From NCBI GenBank assembly GCA_903928365.1, contig CAIYQV010000163.1, positions 1 through 9,090 of the forward strand: a stretch of DNA of 9,090 nucleotides, given 5' to 3'. The stretch comes from an uncultured Flavobacteriia bacterium (GTDB lineage: Bacteria; Bacteroidota; Bacteroidia; Flavobacteriales_D; Crocinitomicaceae). Below the pieces are notes generated by a model. The model did not search any database and had not been told where the DNA came from. It worked only from the letters and a program-made list of their open reading frames with translations. This document shows positions 1-6,009 of the stretch, in pieces. A program made the translations under genes and the position numbers. Positions within the stretch are counted from its first letter, which is position 1; every line of letters begins with the position of its first letter.

Positions 1-682
1 GGATGCAGAAGAATTTAACCAATTAACGGATGATCCGAATACGATCCTGATCGATTTTCGAAATCATTACGAATCAGAAGTAGGACATTTTAAGGGAGCA
101 ATATTACCGGATGTAGATACCTTCCGTGAATCATTGCCGTCCATTGAGGAAGAATACCTGAAAGGAAATGAGGATAAGAACCTGGTCATGTATTGCACTG
201 GAGGTATCCGATGCGAAAAGGCATCAGCTTGGTTCCGTCATCGCGGGTTTAAGAATGTACATCAATTGGAAGGTGGGATCATCAAATATGCCAACGATTG
301 TCGCGAGAAAGGCTTGGACAACAAATTTATTGGGAAGAATTTTGTTTTTGATGAACGACGTGGAGAGCGGATCTCTGACGATGTGATCGCGGTTTGTCAT
401 CAATGTGGAAATCCCGCAGATACGCACACCAATTGTGCGAATGACGCGTGTCACCTTTTGTTCATTCAGTGTGAGACTTGCCAGGAGAAAATGGATAATT
501 GTTGTTCGGATGATTGTCAGCATACGATCCATTTGCCTGAAGAAGAGCAGAAGGCACTTCGAAAAGGGAAAGATGCGAGCAATAAGATCTTTAAAAAAGG
601 TCGTTCCGAGAAATTACCCTTTCAGCTCCACAAGGAAAAACCTTTATCTTTGGTGACCATCAATAACCAAGGCGAAAAGTGA
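1..682 (+). CDS. trhO: TrhO/YceA-type rhodanese, tRNA uridine-34 hydroxylase (5'-truncated)
   Basis: The reading frame is open from base 2 with no start in the window, so this is the C-terminal 226 residues of a protein that is about 320-350 residues in the family. The visible part starts inside the rhodanese domain (LIDFRNHYE, then GHFKGAI) and holds the active-site loop MYCTGGIRCEKAS, with the catalytic Cys at about residue 65 of the fragment (codon 194-196). A Cys-rich tail follows (CHQCG, CANDAC, CETC, CCSDDC), typical of the Rhodanase_C region of the TrhO/YceA family. Family members are reported to make 5-hydroxyuridine at the wobble position of tRNA; I infer this role from family membership. 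A TTG at 134 could be mistaken for a start but lies inside the conserved domain. The stop TGA overlaps the lgt start (GTGA), suggesting translational coupling. Confidence 0.9.
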   Translation, partial: DAEEFNQLTDDPNTILIDFRNHYESEVGHFKGAILPDVDTFRESLPSIEEEYLKGNEDKNLVMYCTGGIRCEKASAWFRHRGFKNVHQLEGGIIKYANDCREKGLDNKFIGKNFVFDERRGERISDDVIAVCHQCGNPADTHTNCANDACHLLFIQCETCQEKMDNCCSDDCQHTIHLPEEEQKALRKGKDASNKIFKKGRSEKLPFQLHKEKPLSLVTINNQGEK

Positions 683-1530
683 TTAATGTGATCAATTGGG
701 ATGTCAGCTCGGAGCTGATCGAAGGATACAGAACCCCTAATCTGTACGGATTGCTTTTTGTTACGGGAATGATCATTGGCTATTTCGTGGTGCGCAAAAT
801 GTTCCAGAAAGAGCAGATCGATGAAAAAATCCTGGACAAACTGGTGTTTTACATGGTGCTCGCTACGATTGTGGGTGCACGACTTGGACATGTGTTCTTT
901 TATGGTCCTTATTGGGACACCGTTTCACCGGATGGTGTTGTGTTGGAGCGTGGTTATTTCAGTCATCCCGGAGACATCATCAAAGTGTGGGAGGGAGGCT
1001 TGGCGAGTCATGGAGCTGCAGTGGTCATTTTGATTGCTTTGTACATCTTTTCACACAAGGTGGTTCACAGGCCTTATTTGTGGATCCTGGATCGCATTTC
1101 GGCACCAATTGCTGTTGGTGGGGCGTTTATTAGACTTGGGAATCTCGTAAATCATGAGATGGTAGGTGACCCGACCAATGTGCCTTGGGCATTCAGTTTC
1201 AAACAATTTTACAACGAGTCGCTGGGTATGTTCGACCCGACACCTCGTCATCCTGCTCAATTATATGAGTCTATTTGCTATTTCATTGCTTTTGGCGTGC
1301 TCATGTTCCTTTATTGGAAAAAGGAGTTATGGCGTAAACCGGGGGTGGTGTTTGGTGCTTTTCTGGTCCTCATCTTTGGAGCACGTTTCCTTGTTGAATT
1401 TGTGAAGCTCGGTCAAACAGCCCGCGATGCGTACCTTCCGATCAATACAGGGCAAATCCTATCCATTCCGCTTGTCTTGGCAGGCGTGTATCTACTTTGG
1501 AATGGGTTGAGGAAGAATGAGGTAGCATAA
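679..1530 (+). CDS. lgt: Phosphatidylglycerol-prolipoprotein diacylglyceryl transferase
   Basis: Lgt moves a diacylglyceryl group from phosphatidylglycerol to the lipobox Cys of prolipoproteins in the inner membrane, the first step of lipoprotein maturation. At 283 aa it has the family length, with several hydrophobic segments (about residues 20-38, 55-75, 110-126, 139-157, 198-213, 221-240 and 258-275). Family motifs are in order: GARLGH (66-71), WEGGLASHGA (104-113, with the conserved His111), RLGNLVNHEMVG (152-163), HPAQLYES (191-198) and GARFLVEF (234-241, with the conserved Arg236). The start is GTG at 679, overlapping the upstream stop. AAGG sits about 6 bases before it, and a second GTG at 688 is the alternative. 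No clear terminator separates it from the convergent gene 46 bp downstream. It is intact and core-like. Confidence 0.95.
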   Translation: MINVINWDVSSELIEGYRTPNLYGLLFVTGMIIGYFVVRKMFQKEQIDEKILDKLVFYMVLATIVGARLGHVFFYGPYWDTVSPDGVVLERGYFSHPGDIIKVWEGGLASHGAAVVILIALYIFSHKVVHRPYLWILDRISAPIAVGGAFIRLGNLVNHEMVGDPTNVPWAFSFKQFYNESLGMFDPTPRHPAQLYESICYFIAFGVLMFLYWKKELWRKPGVVFGAFLVLIFGARFLVEFVKLGQTARDAYLPINTGQILSIPLVLAGVYLLWNGLRKNEVA

Positions 1531-1547
1531 ACGATCGAAATTGAATA

Positions 1548-1576
1548 GGGTGGAGCTGTTTTTTGCGACGGCTTAA
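1548..1576. repeat. Possible remnant of an array repeat at the lgt-side boundary
   Basis: The 46-bp gap between the two convergent stops contains GCTGTTTTTTGCGAC (1555-1569). GCTGTT matches the right-hand end of the larger elements at 3336-3341, 4531-4536 and 6159-6164. TTTTTTGCGAC also occurs at 3182-3192. No partner arm is visible, so I read this only as a possible decayed end marking the left edge of the accessory segment. Confidence 0.25.
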
Positions 1577-2005
1577 TCATTGAGTGAAGAAGATCGTCTT
1601 AGCACATCTCGAACCTTCAAAATATTTTGCCAAAACATCTGAAAACAGGTTTGTATCTTCTTGAATTTCATTGAATAGCGTCATGCAAGACTTCATTTTC
1701 TGTGCATCTCTTCCCAATATTTCATGAGCACTTTTGTTTTCAATTTTCATAAAAGCAGTTGTAATCTCTTTCAGTCGGGCGCCTAGTATGGGATGGTGAT
1801 AATAGGATCGGGCTTCTTCTACACTTTTTATGGCATATTGACGAGAGGTTGAACTGATACCCAATCCATCTATTTGTGGAAAAATAAACCACATCCAATG
1901 ACTTGACTTTTTTTCGGATCTAATTTCCGAAATAGCGCTATTGTAGGTTGTTTCCTGTGCCTCAATAAAACGATTCAATTCTGCTTCCATAGATTTAAAA
2001 TACAT
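1577..2005 (-). CDS. DUF1810 family protein
   Basis: A small soluble protein of 142 aa, about the usual DUF1810 length. Recognisable family features are LNRFIEAQETTY near the N-terminus (about 10-21), the signature SHWMWFIFPQIDGLG (35-49), then RQYAIKSVEEARSYYHHPILGARL (about 55-78), SAHEILG (92-98), KMKSCMTLF (102-110) and a C-terminal VLAKYFEGS. The biochemical function is not known to me, and older database labels such as calpastatin are unhelpful. ATG at 2005 is used here; ATG at 1990 (MEAELNRF) fits the family N-terminus equally well. There is no signal peptide. It lies just beyond the compact repeat at 2031-2066 and convergent to lgt, so it is the outermost gene of the accessory block. 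Confidence 0.85.
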   Translation of the reverse strand: MYFKSMEAELNRFIEAQETTYNSAISEIRSEKKSSHWMWFIFPQIDGLGISSTSRQYAIKSVEEARSYYHHPILGARLKEITTAFMKIENKSAHEILGRDAQKMKSCMTLFNEIQEDTNLFSDVLAKYFEGSRCAKTIFFTQ

Positions 2006-2030
2006 GAGCTATTCGATTATCCCCAGAAAC

Positions 2031-2066
2031 TGCTAACTGATATACAATTTCGGTTGTATGTTTCAT
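2031..2066. repeat. Compact attC-like inverted repeat (element E)
   Basis: On the + strand this reads TGCTAAC, four spacer bases, a 6-bp stem (ATACAA 2042-2047 / TTGTAT 2054-2059) with loop TTTCGG, then GTTTCAT. The AAC and GTT flanks are the same as in the larger elements of this window. It abuts the stop codon of the propeller gene (2067-2069), i.e. it sits immediately 3' of that gene, where an integron attC would be. It is much shorter than the other elements. A simple terminator is an alternative, but no T-run follows the stem on the - strand. Confidence 0.4.
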
Positions 2067-3149
2067 TTATCGGATTTTAAATTCACTGAATTTGCTTCCG
2101 TTGAATTTGCAAATCCCATTGCTATCCGTTCCAAACCAAAGGTCTCTGTTTTTGTCCTTGTAAATTGTGTTTACGGCATTGCTTGTAAGACCGTCTCTGG
2201 TGGTATAATTAGTCAAATTGTTACCGTCATATTTCCAAACGCCTGCATCAACAGTTCCAATCCAGATATTACCACTATTGTCTTCATTTATTGAATAAAC
2301 ACGTGCCATGGTTCCTAAGCCACCTTTTCCTGAAACTCTAAAATCGGGATTAGCAAGTCCTTTTTCTTCGGTTAAATTTGTCAAAGTCTTTCCGTCATAT
2401 CGGAATAATCCTGCTCCATTGTTTCCAAACCAAATGTTACCTCTGCTGTCTTCAAACATACTAAGAACGGCAGGACCAGCAAGTCCTTTTTCTTTAAACC
2501 AAGTAAGGTTTTTCCCATCAGATCTGCATACACCTTCTGCTTGTGTTCCAAACCAGACATTTCCTTTGTTGTCTTTAAGGATACAGTAAACACCATAACG
2601 ACTAAGTTTGAATGGGTCGCTTGCTTTTGTTTTTGAGTTTGAACGGACAAATGGTAAATAATCTAGTGAAGAATTACGCTGCCTAAACACCCCATCGCCT
2701 GCGTAAAACCATAAATCGTTGTTTTTTGTTTCCCAATCAGTTTCCGCACTGGTCGTTAGATTAATCCGATTGGAATGTAGGGTGAATTTTTTCCCATCAA
2801 ATTTACTAATACCAAATGCGCCTGATTCGAGCCAAAGATTCCCTAATTCATCTTCTTGAATGCTTGTGACTTGATTGTCAGCAAGTCCATCTTTAATAGT
2901 GAATTGTGTTAATGTTTTGGAGTCATATCGAAATACACCTGCTCCATTTGTTCCGAACCAATAATTGCCATTTCGGTCTTGAAAAATGCTTCTTATATTC
3001 TTGTCTAAACGATTAGATATGACATACTGATCCTTTGGTTGATTCGTGTTATTTTCTTTTCCGTCTTTGTTGATGGTGTTCTTCGTTTGAATTTTTCCGT
3101 TGCAGGAGAATAAGATGATGAGTAGAAGGGTGATTGCTTTGAATTGCAT
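2067..3149 (-). CDS. Single seven-bladed beta-propeller lipoprotein (Reg_prop-type repeats)
   Basis: A 360-aa predicted outer-envelope lipoprotein. The N-terminus is a type II signal peptide with lipobox LFSC (Cys16), followed by a polar linker. The rest is seven repeats of the two-component-regulator-propeller type (hydrophobic-x-E/D-D-x-x-G-N-x-W-F-G-T ... GVxxYDGKxLTxFT) at about residues 52-84, 94-125, 137-167, 187-218, 228-260, 284-316 and 326-358. Blade 3 is the most degenerate. Seven blades would close one propeller. Hybrid two-component sensors of Bacteroidota usually carry two such propellers plus Y_Y_Y, transmembrane and kinase domains; none follow here, so a signalling role cannot be assumed. 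It may bind a glycan or protein. ATG at 3149 directly precedes the signal peptide. The gene is followed immediately by repeat E and preceded by a compound repeat region. Confidence 0.85.
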   Translation of the reverse strand: MQFKAITLLLIILFSCNGKIQTKNTINKDGKENNTNQPKDQYVISNRLDKNIRSIFQDRNGNYWFGTNGAGVFRYDSKTLTQFTIKDGLADNQVTSIQEDELGNLWLESGAFGISKFDGKKFTLHSNRINLTTSAETDWETKNNDLWFYAGDGVFRQRNSSLDYLPFVRSNSKTKASDPFKLSRYGVYCILKDNKGNVWFGTQAEGVCRSDGKNLTWFKEKGLAGPAVLSMFEDSRGNIWFGNNGAGLFRYDGKTLTNLTEEKGLANPDFRVSGKGGLGTMARVYSINEDNSGNIWIGTVDAGVWKYDGNNLTNYTTRDGLTSNAVNTIYKDKNRDLWFGTDSNGICKFNGSKFSEFKIR

Positions 3150-3187
3150 TGGAATTACTATTGTACAGTTCGTTTCATCTTTTTTTT

Positions 3188-3217
3188 GCGACAGGAGCGC
3201 AGTCTATCTGTGCTGTT
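3188..3217. repeat. Small hairpin next to element D (element D')
   Basis: GCGACAG (3188-3194) pairs with CTGTGC (3208-3213) except for one bulged G. It is followed by TGTT and preceded by a run of eight T. In - strand order this is AAC-A-GCACAG-loop-CTGTCGC-A8, resembling half of the attC-like elements elsewhere here but without a clear closing GTT. It directly adjoins the TTCTAAC end of element D, so two elements may lie in tandem between the propeller gene and the small gene at 3427-3732. Confidence 0.3.
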
Positions 3218-3345
3218 TCTAACGTTTTCGGGCATAGCGAAGGTGGCGATTTTCAAAACAACTATTGTTCAGGAGAACGAATGTTTGATTAACCAGCAGT
3301 TTTTTAACAACAGAAGGTCCCGATAGAGCAAAGCTGCTGTTAGCC
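3217..3345. repeat. attC-like inverted-repeat element D
   Basis: Bounded by TTCTAACG (3217-3224) on the left and GCTGTTAGCC (3336-3345) on the right. The right end, GAGC-6 nt-GCTGTTAGC (3326-3344), matches element B (6149-6167) with the same spacing. The left end, TAACG-9 nt-ATAGCG, resembles elements A and B (TAACG-9 nt-CTGGCG). The outer arms pair only partly and look decayed. A cleaner inner stem is present: AGCAGTTT (3295-3302) pairs with AAAGCTGCT (3330-3338) with one wobble or mismatch, flanked by AAC (3291-3293) and GTT (3339-3341). The element follows the ParDE/unknown gene group on the - strand. Confidence 0.45.
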
Positions 3346-3426
3346 ATAGTTTTCAATATAATATTAAGAAGTTTCTTGAATGGCAACTTAATGGTACCAT
3401 CGATGTACCTGGAATGCTTTTTAAAT

Positions 3427-3732
3427 TTATTTTTGTATCAAGACAATGATTCTATGGTCTTTTTTAAATGGATTTAAACAGATTTCGTCCGGAATAGACT
3501 TGTTAATAATGTCTTCACAATTCTTGTTTGTAGCGGTAACGATGTTCGTTTGATTTTCTATTATATTTTTTGACGGAGTCACTTCTCTTATCCCTCCTTT
3601 TTCTAACATTTTTTTTATGAACTTGATTTTTTCATCATCTGTTATTTCGTCTCCAATTATTAAAGTTGATCTTAATTGATTTTTATTCGAAGTTTTTGAT
3701 TTAAAATCCTGCTCAGATTTTTGCTTTTTCAT
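3427..3732 (-). CDS. Hypothetical protein downstream of ParDE
   Basis: A 101-aa protein that I do not recognise. It is Lys- and Asn-rich and AT-rich in base composition, with a polar N-terminus (MKKQKSEQDFKSKTSNKNQ), a central DEITDDEKIKFIKKMLEKGG helix-like stretch, and a C-terminus ending IIVLIQK. There is no signal peptide or membrane segment. ATG at 3732 is preceded by an AT-rich leader without a Shine-Dalgarno sequence. It lies 52 bp downstream of parE on the same strand, and a weak 5-6 bp hairpin (3744-3765) lies in the gap. It could be an accessory member of the toxin-antitoxin unit or an independent small gene. Coding status is supported only by the open frame and position. Confidence 0.5.
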   Translation of the reverse strand: MKKQKSEQDFKSKTSNKNQLRSTLIIGDEITDDEKIKFIKKMLEKGGIREVTPSKNIIENQTNIVTATNKNCEDIINKSIPDEICLNPFKKDHRIIVLIQK

Positions 3733-3784
3733 ATTCTAGGTTGGTAAGGCTAAATTATTGCTTACTGTGTGTTATGTGTGGTCA

Positions 3785-4081
3785 TTATTTCAATTTATTC
3801 TTCAAATCCATTCTCTCATGCAGGATTCTCGTAATCTGAATTGTTTTATCTTCCATTATCCGATAGAAAATAATATGCTTTGAGGCTTTTTTACCCTTCA
3901 AGTCCGGGTAAATTTCTTCATACACCTTTCCGTGCTGCGGCTTCTTAGCGATTGCTGCGCATGCATTGAGAATTAACTTGTAATATTTGTCCGCTTGACT
4001 TTCAGACCAGGCATCGAAGGTATAATTCCAAATATCAGATAGATCCTTAACGGCATTGTTTGTTAACTTAAACTTTGCCAT
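3785..4081 (-). CDS. parE: ParE/RelE-superfamily toxin
   Basis: A 98-aa protein with the ParE/RelE plasmid-stabilisation fold. It has an N-terminal strand and helix (KFKLTNNAVKDLSDIWNYT), a second helix with the usual SESQADKYYKLILNAC (about 26-41), a middle strand region GKVYEEIYPDLKG, and the C-terminal signature HIIFYRI ... IQITRILHERMDLKN (about 69-95). ParE toxins act on DNA gyrase and RelE toxins cleave mRNA at the ribosome. The RILHERMD ending favours the ParE branch by family resemblance, but the target cannot be read from sequence. The start ATG (4081-4079) follows the parD stop with no gap (TAAATG), indicating coupled translation with the antitoxin first. Confidence 0.88.
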   Translation of the reverse strand: MAKFKLTNNAVKDLSDIWNYTFDAWSESQADKYYKLILNACAAIAKKPQHGKVYEEIYPDLKGKKASKHIIFYRIMEDKTIQITRILHERMDLKNKLK

Positions 4082-4324
4082 TTACTTTCTCTTTGTTTTT
4101 AATGTTTTTAAATGCTCTTCTGGATCAAAATCTTCAGCTAGACCGCTATTTACGCCTTCATCAATCGCATGACGCAAAGCAATTATTTTCTGTTCTTCTT
4201 CCTCAAGCAACCTTAATCCTGCACGTACAACCTCACTTGCGTTTTTATATCGCCCTTCCCTTAAAATACTTTGAATAAATTGATCAAAATAACTGCCCAA
4301 AGTAATCGATGTGTTCTTGCTCAT
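4082..4324 (-). CDS. parD: ParD-type ribbon-helix-helix antitoxin
   Basis: An 80-aa antitoxin. The N-terminal half is a CopG/ParD ribbon-helix-helix DNA-binding domain (MSKNTSITLGSYFDQFIQ ... GRYKNASEVVRAGLRLLEEEE). The acidic C-terminal tail (GLAEDFDPEEHLK) is the usual toxin-wrapping part. I start it at ATG 4324 because MSKNTSITLG is the family N-terminus; the frame remains open to 4351, but that extension crosses the operator-like palindrome. It ends flush against parE. A 17-bp palindrome just upstream is the likely autoregulatory site. Confidence 0.88.
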   Translation of the reverse strand: MSKNTSITLGSYFDQFIQSILREGRYKNASEVVRAGLRLLEEEEQKIIALRHAIDEGVNSGLAEDFDPEEHLKTLKTKRK

Positions 4325-4343
4325 GATTTTCAATTTTTGTAAA

Positions 4344-4396
4344 CATACCAAATATTGGTATTATATCAAAATATATTTTGGGAGTTTTTTGGTATG
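4344..4396 (-). promoter_or_regulatory. Probable ParD operator: three CATACCAAA half-sites
   Basis: ATACCAA-ATA-TTGGTAT (4345-4361) is a palindrome with 7-bp perfect arms, 20 bp upstream of the parD start. The half-site is seen again inverted at 4388-4396 (TTTGGTATG), which is the exact reverse complement of CATACCAAA at 4344-4352. An AT-rich promoter-like stretch (TTGATATAATACC on the - strand) lies between and over these sites. Ribbon-helix-helix antitoxins typically bind short paired half-sites over their own promoter, so this fits ParD autorepression. Confidence 0.6.
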
Positions 4397-4405
4397 GTTA
4401 ATCGC

Positions 4406-4540
4406 ATATAACGGATTGCTGTCTGGCGATCGGCCCAATTCTTTAACCTAATCTTTTCTAAGAAGTTAAAGATGTTTTCTTTCAAATTAATTATTGTTTC
4501 GAGGCACGATTGGAGGGTTGGCGCTAGACAGCTGTTATAA
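4406..4540. repeat. attC-like inverted-repeat element A (135 bp)
   Basis: Bounded by ATATAACG on the left and GCTGTTATAA on the right. GCTGTCTGGCG (4418-4428) pairs with CGCTAGACAGC (4522-4532) at 10 of 11 positions, and CCC (4434-4436) can pair with GGG (4515-4517) further in. On the - strand this is TATAAC-stem-GTTATAT, following the Fibrobacter-domain gene. It shares block order and spacing with element B. The 95 bp between it and the upstream gene's stop (4541-4635) hold no convincing gene, and the rest of the 311-bp gene-free stretch is the parD operator. Confidence 0.55.
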
Positions 4541-4635
4541 TATTATTTGATTGAATAGAAAAAGCTCGGTCATAAATTGTACATTCTGTTAAAGTCAAAC
4601 CAATTAGCGAAGTTACTACCGTCTGGTTCATTGCA

Positions 4636-5427
4636 TTAATCTTTGATGCAACGCACAGAAAAGCCACTACTCGGGTAATTTTGTGAGATGATAACACTGG
4701 TCTCATTTGCAACTAATACTATGTTCCAGTAAATATTTGTGCTGTATTCGGAGGTGGTCCACCAATACCCACTGAAACCCACATTACAATCACCGAAGTT
4801 TGCATCGGATTGTCTAAGGCCACCCGGTAGACCAGAAAAACCAAGTTCATTTGTTGCACCTGTGTTTGGACTTTGCCAATATTGTAAACCGACACTTTTT
4901 AGGACCCCTCCGGCTCCATTAGGTAGGGTAGTTCCTCCGTTTGCATTCGGGTCGATATAGTTTATTAATGTAGACCATTCCGTTAGTGTTGGAACGTGCC
5001 AACCATTTGGACACACATTCCTTGAATCAAGAATAGCGAAACCATTATACAGCTTACCAAATTGGGTTTCGTTTTGGCTGTTATTATCACAGTGTACCCA
5101 TGCACCAGTGCCCAGATTTGTCCATTGAGCAGAATCGGGAACGTTTTGAATTGGGTCGCCATTGGCATAGACGGTGGAACGCAAGTTCTCTGACATCCAC
5201 TCTTGCCCATTTCCCAAAACAATACTCGGGTAGGTATACCCATCAAATGTTACACCTGTTCCCGGAGATGAAGCAATCCCTTCGGTGTAGGTAATGCTGT
5301 CTATGTTGCTCAAAGGTATTTGAATTACATTACCGTTTGTTTGGTATATGTTCATGTTGATCTGAGCTTCTACTGCCAGTGTACTTATAAAACATATGGT
5401 CAGTACAATAATTTTAAAGGCTTTCAT
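4636..5427 (-). CDS. Secreted Fibrobacter-succinogenes-major-paralogous-domain protein
   Basis: A 263-aa protein with an N-terminal signal peptide (MKAFKIIVLTICFISTLAVEAQ, cleavage near 22). Residues 23-50 form a short module (NIYQTNGNVIQIPLSNIDSITYTEG) that resembles modules in the upstream gene. Residues about 57-263 match the Fibrobacter succinogenes major paralogous domain (TIGR02145 type). The markers are GQEWMSENLRSTVYANG (74-90), FGKLYNGFAI (123-132), CPNGWHVPTLTEW (139-151), NELGFSGLPGGLR (193-205), WWTTSEYS (222-229) and the closing SVRCIKD. The domain is related to formylglycine-generating or C-type-lectin-like folds; its function is unknown. It has no T9SS sorting domain or lipobox. 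It starts 14 bp after the upstream gene, suggesting an operon. Confidence 0.82.
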   Translation of the reverse strand: MKAFKIIVLTICFISTLAVEAQINMNIYQTNGNVIQIPLSNIDSITYTEGIASSPGTGVTFDGYTYPSIVLGNGQEWMSENLRSTVYANGDPIQNVPDSAQWTNLGTGAWVHCDNNSQNETQFGKLYNGFAILDSRNVCPNGWHVPTLTEWSTLINYIDPNANGGTTLPNGAGGVLKSVGLQYWQSPNTGATNELGFSGLPGGLRQSDANFGDCNVGFSGYWWTTSEYSTNIYWNIVLVANETSVIISQNYPSSGFSVRCIKD

Positions 5428-5441
5428 TTGGGATAAGAATT

Positions 5442-5948
5442 TCAGTTCCTCATTACTTTAATAACGTCAGAGAAATTTTGCCCTGTTATTCGAAGCGTGT
5501 AAAAGCCTCCGTTTAATTGGCTTAGATCCATTGTTTCCTGAAACAGGCCGGGGTTAATATTGCTTATTTTCTTTTCATTGATCAATGTTCCCCTAGTGTC
5601 AAATAATTCAATCCGAATGTCATCCTCTTTCGGTAAGCTGATCATTAACTGTACATTAGAAGACGCAGGATTAGGATACGCTGTAACGTGCCCTTCTTCA
5701 GTTAAAGGAAGGCTCTCATTATAGACGTAATTGTCGATGGTGCTTATATCCCATGAATACATATTGCCATCCCAAAGATGAAGTATCATTGAATTTGCAT
5801 CAAATGTGATTTTTCTGAGCTCATTCAAATTGAAACAACTATTCGTTCCATTGGTGAAATTAAAACAAATACTTTGTGACCTCAGGACAAAAGCAAAAGA
5901 CAATGCTATTCCTGAAAGAAGCATTGGCAGTGTATTTTTAATTGACAT
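5442..5948 (-). CDS. Small secreted protein with T9SS type A C-terminal sorting domain
   Basis: A 168-aa protein. It has a signal peptide (about residues 1-25), then two short copies of a module (FNFTNGTNSCFNLNELRKITFD, about 29-50, and LHLWDGNMYSWDISTIDNYVYN, about 56-77). A type A T9SS C-terminal domain fills about 88-168: VTAYPNPASSNVQL, IRIELFDTRG, then LNGGFYTLRITGQNFSDVIKVMRN split over the end. In Bacteroidota this domain directs export across the outer membrane and is usually removed. Here almost nothing precedes it, so the mature product would be only about 60 residues. It sits 14 bp upstream of the Fibrobacter-domain gene, whose N-terminal module it shares. Confidence 0.82.
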   Translation of the reverse strand: MSIKNTLPMLLSGIALSFAFVLRSQSICFNFTNGTNSCFNLNELRKITFDANSMILHLWDGNMYSWDISTIDNYVYNESLPLTEEGHVTAYPNPASSNVQLMISLPKEDDIRIELFDTRGTLINEKKISNINPGLFQETMDLSQLNGGFYTLRITGQNFSDVIKVMRN

Positions 5949-6009
5949 CTTTAGTTAATCAGTTTTTAATTAAGCAAGTTAGAGAACATTTCTGTTAAAT
6001 CAAATTATG

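Noticed and set aside
2058..2650. Open frames on the + strand and in another - strand frame over the propeller gene
   Set aside because: They are shadows of the repetitive propeller gene, whose frame has a signal peptide and seven regular repeats.
3157..3272. Direct repeat ACTATTGT(A/T)CAG at 3157-3168 and 3261-3272
   Set aside because: 11 of 12 matches in AT-rich DNA with no second feature in common; chance is likely.
3393..3409. GGTAC-7 nt-GTACC hairpin downstream of the 101-aa gene
   Set aside because: Only 5 bp of pairing and no T-run on the - strand; not enough for a terminator or repeat call.
4524..4631. Possible 35-codon gene after the Fibrobacter-domain gene (starts MNQTVVTS, - strand), ending in the stem of element A
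   Set aside because: No leader, no recognisable protein, and it runs into a conserved structural repeat; it is most likely chance open frame in AT-rich DNA.
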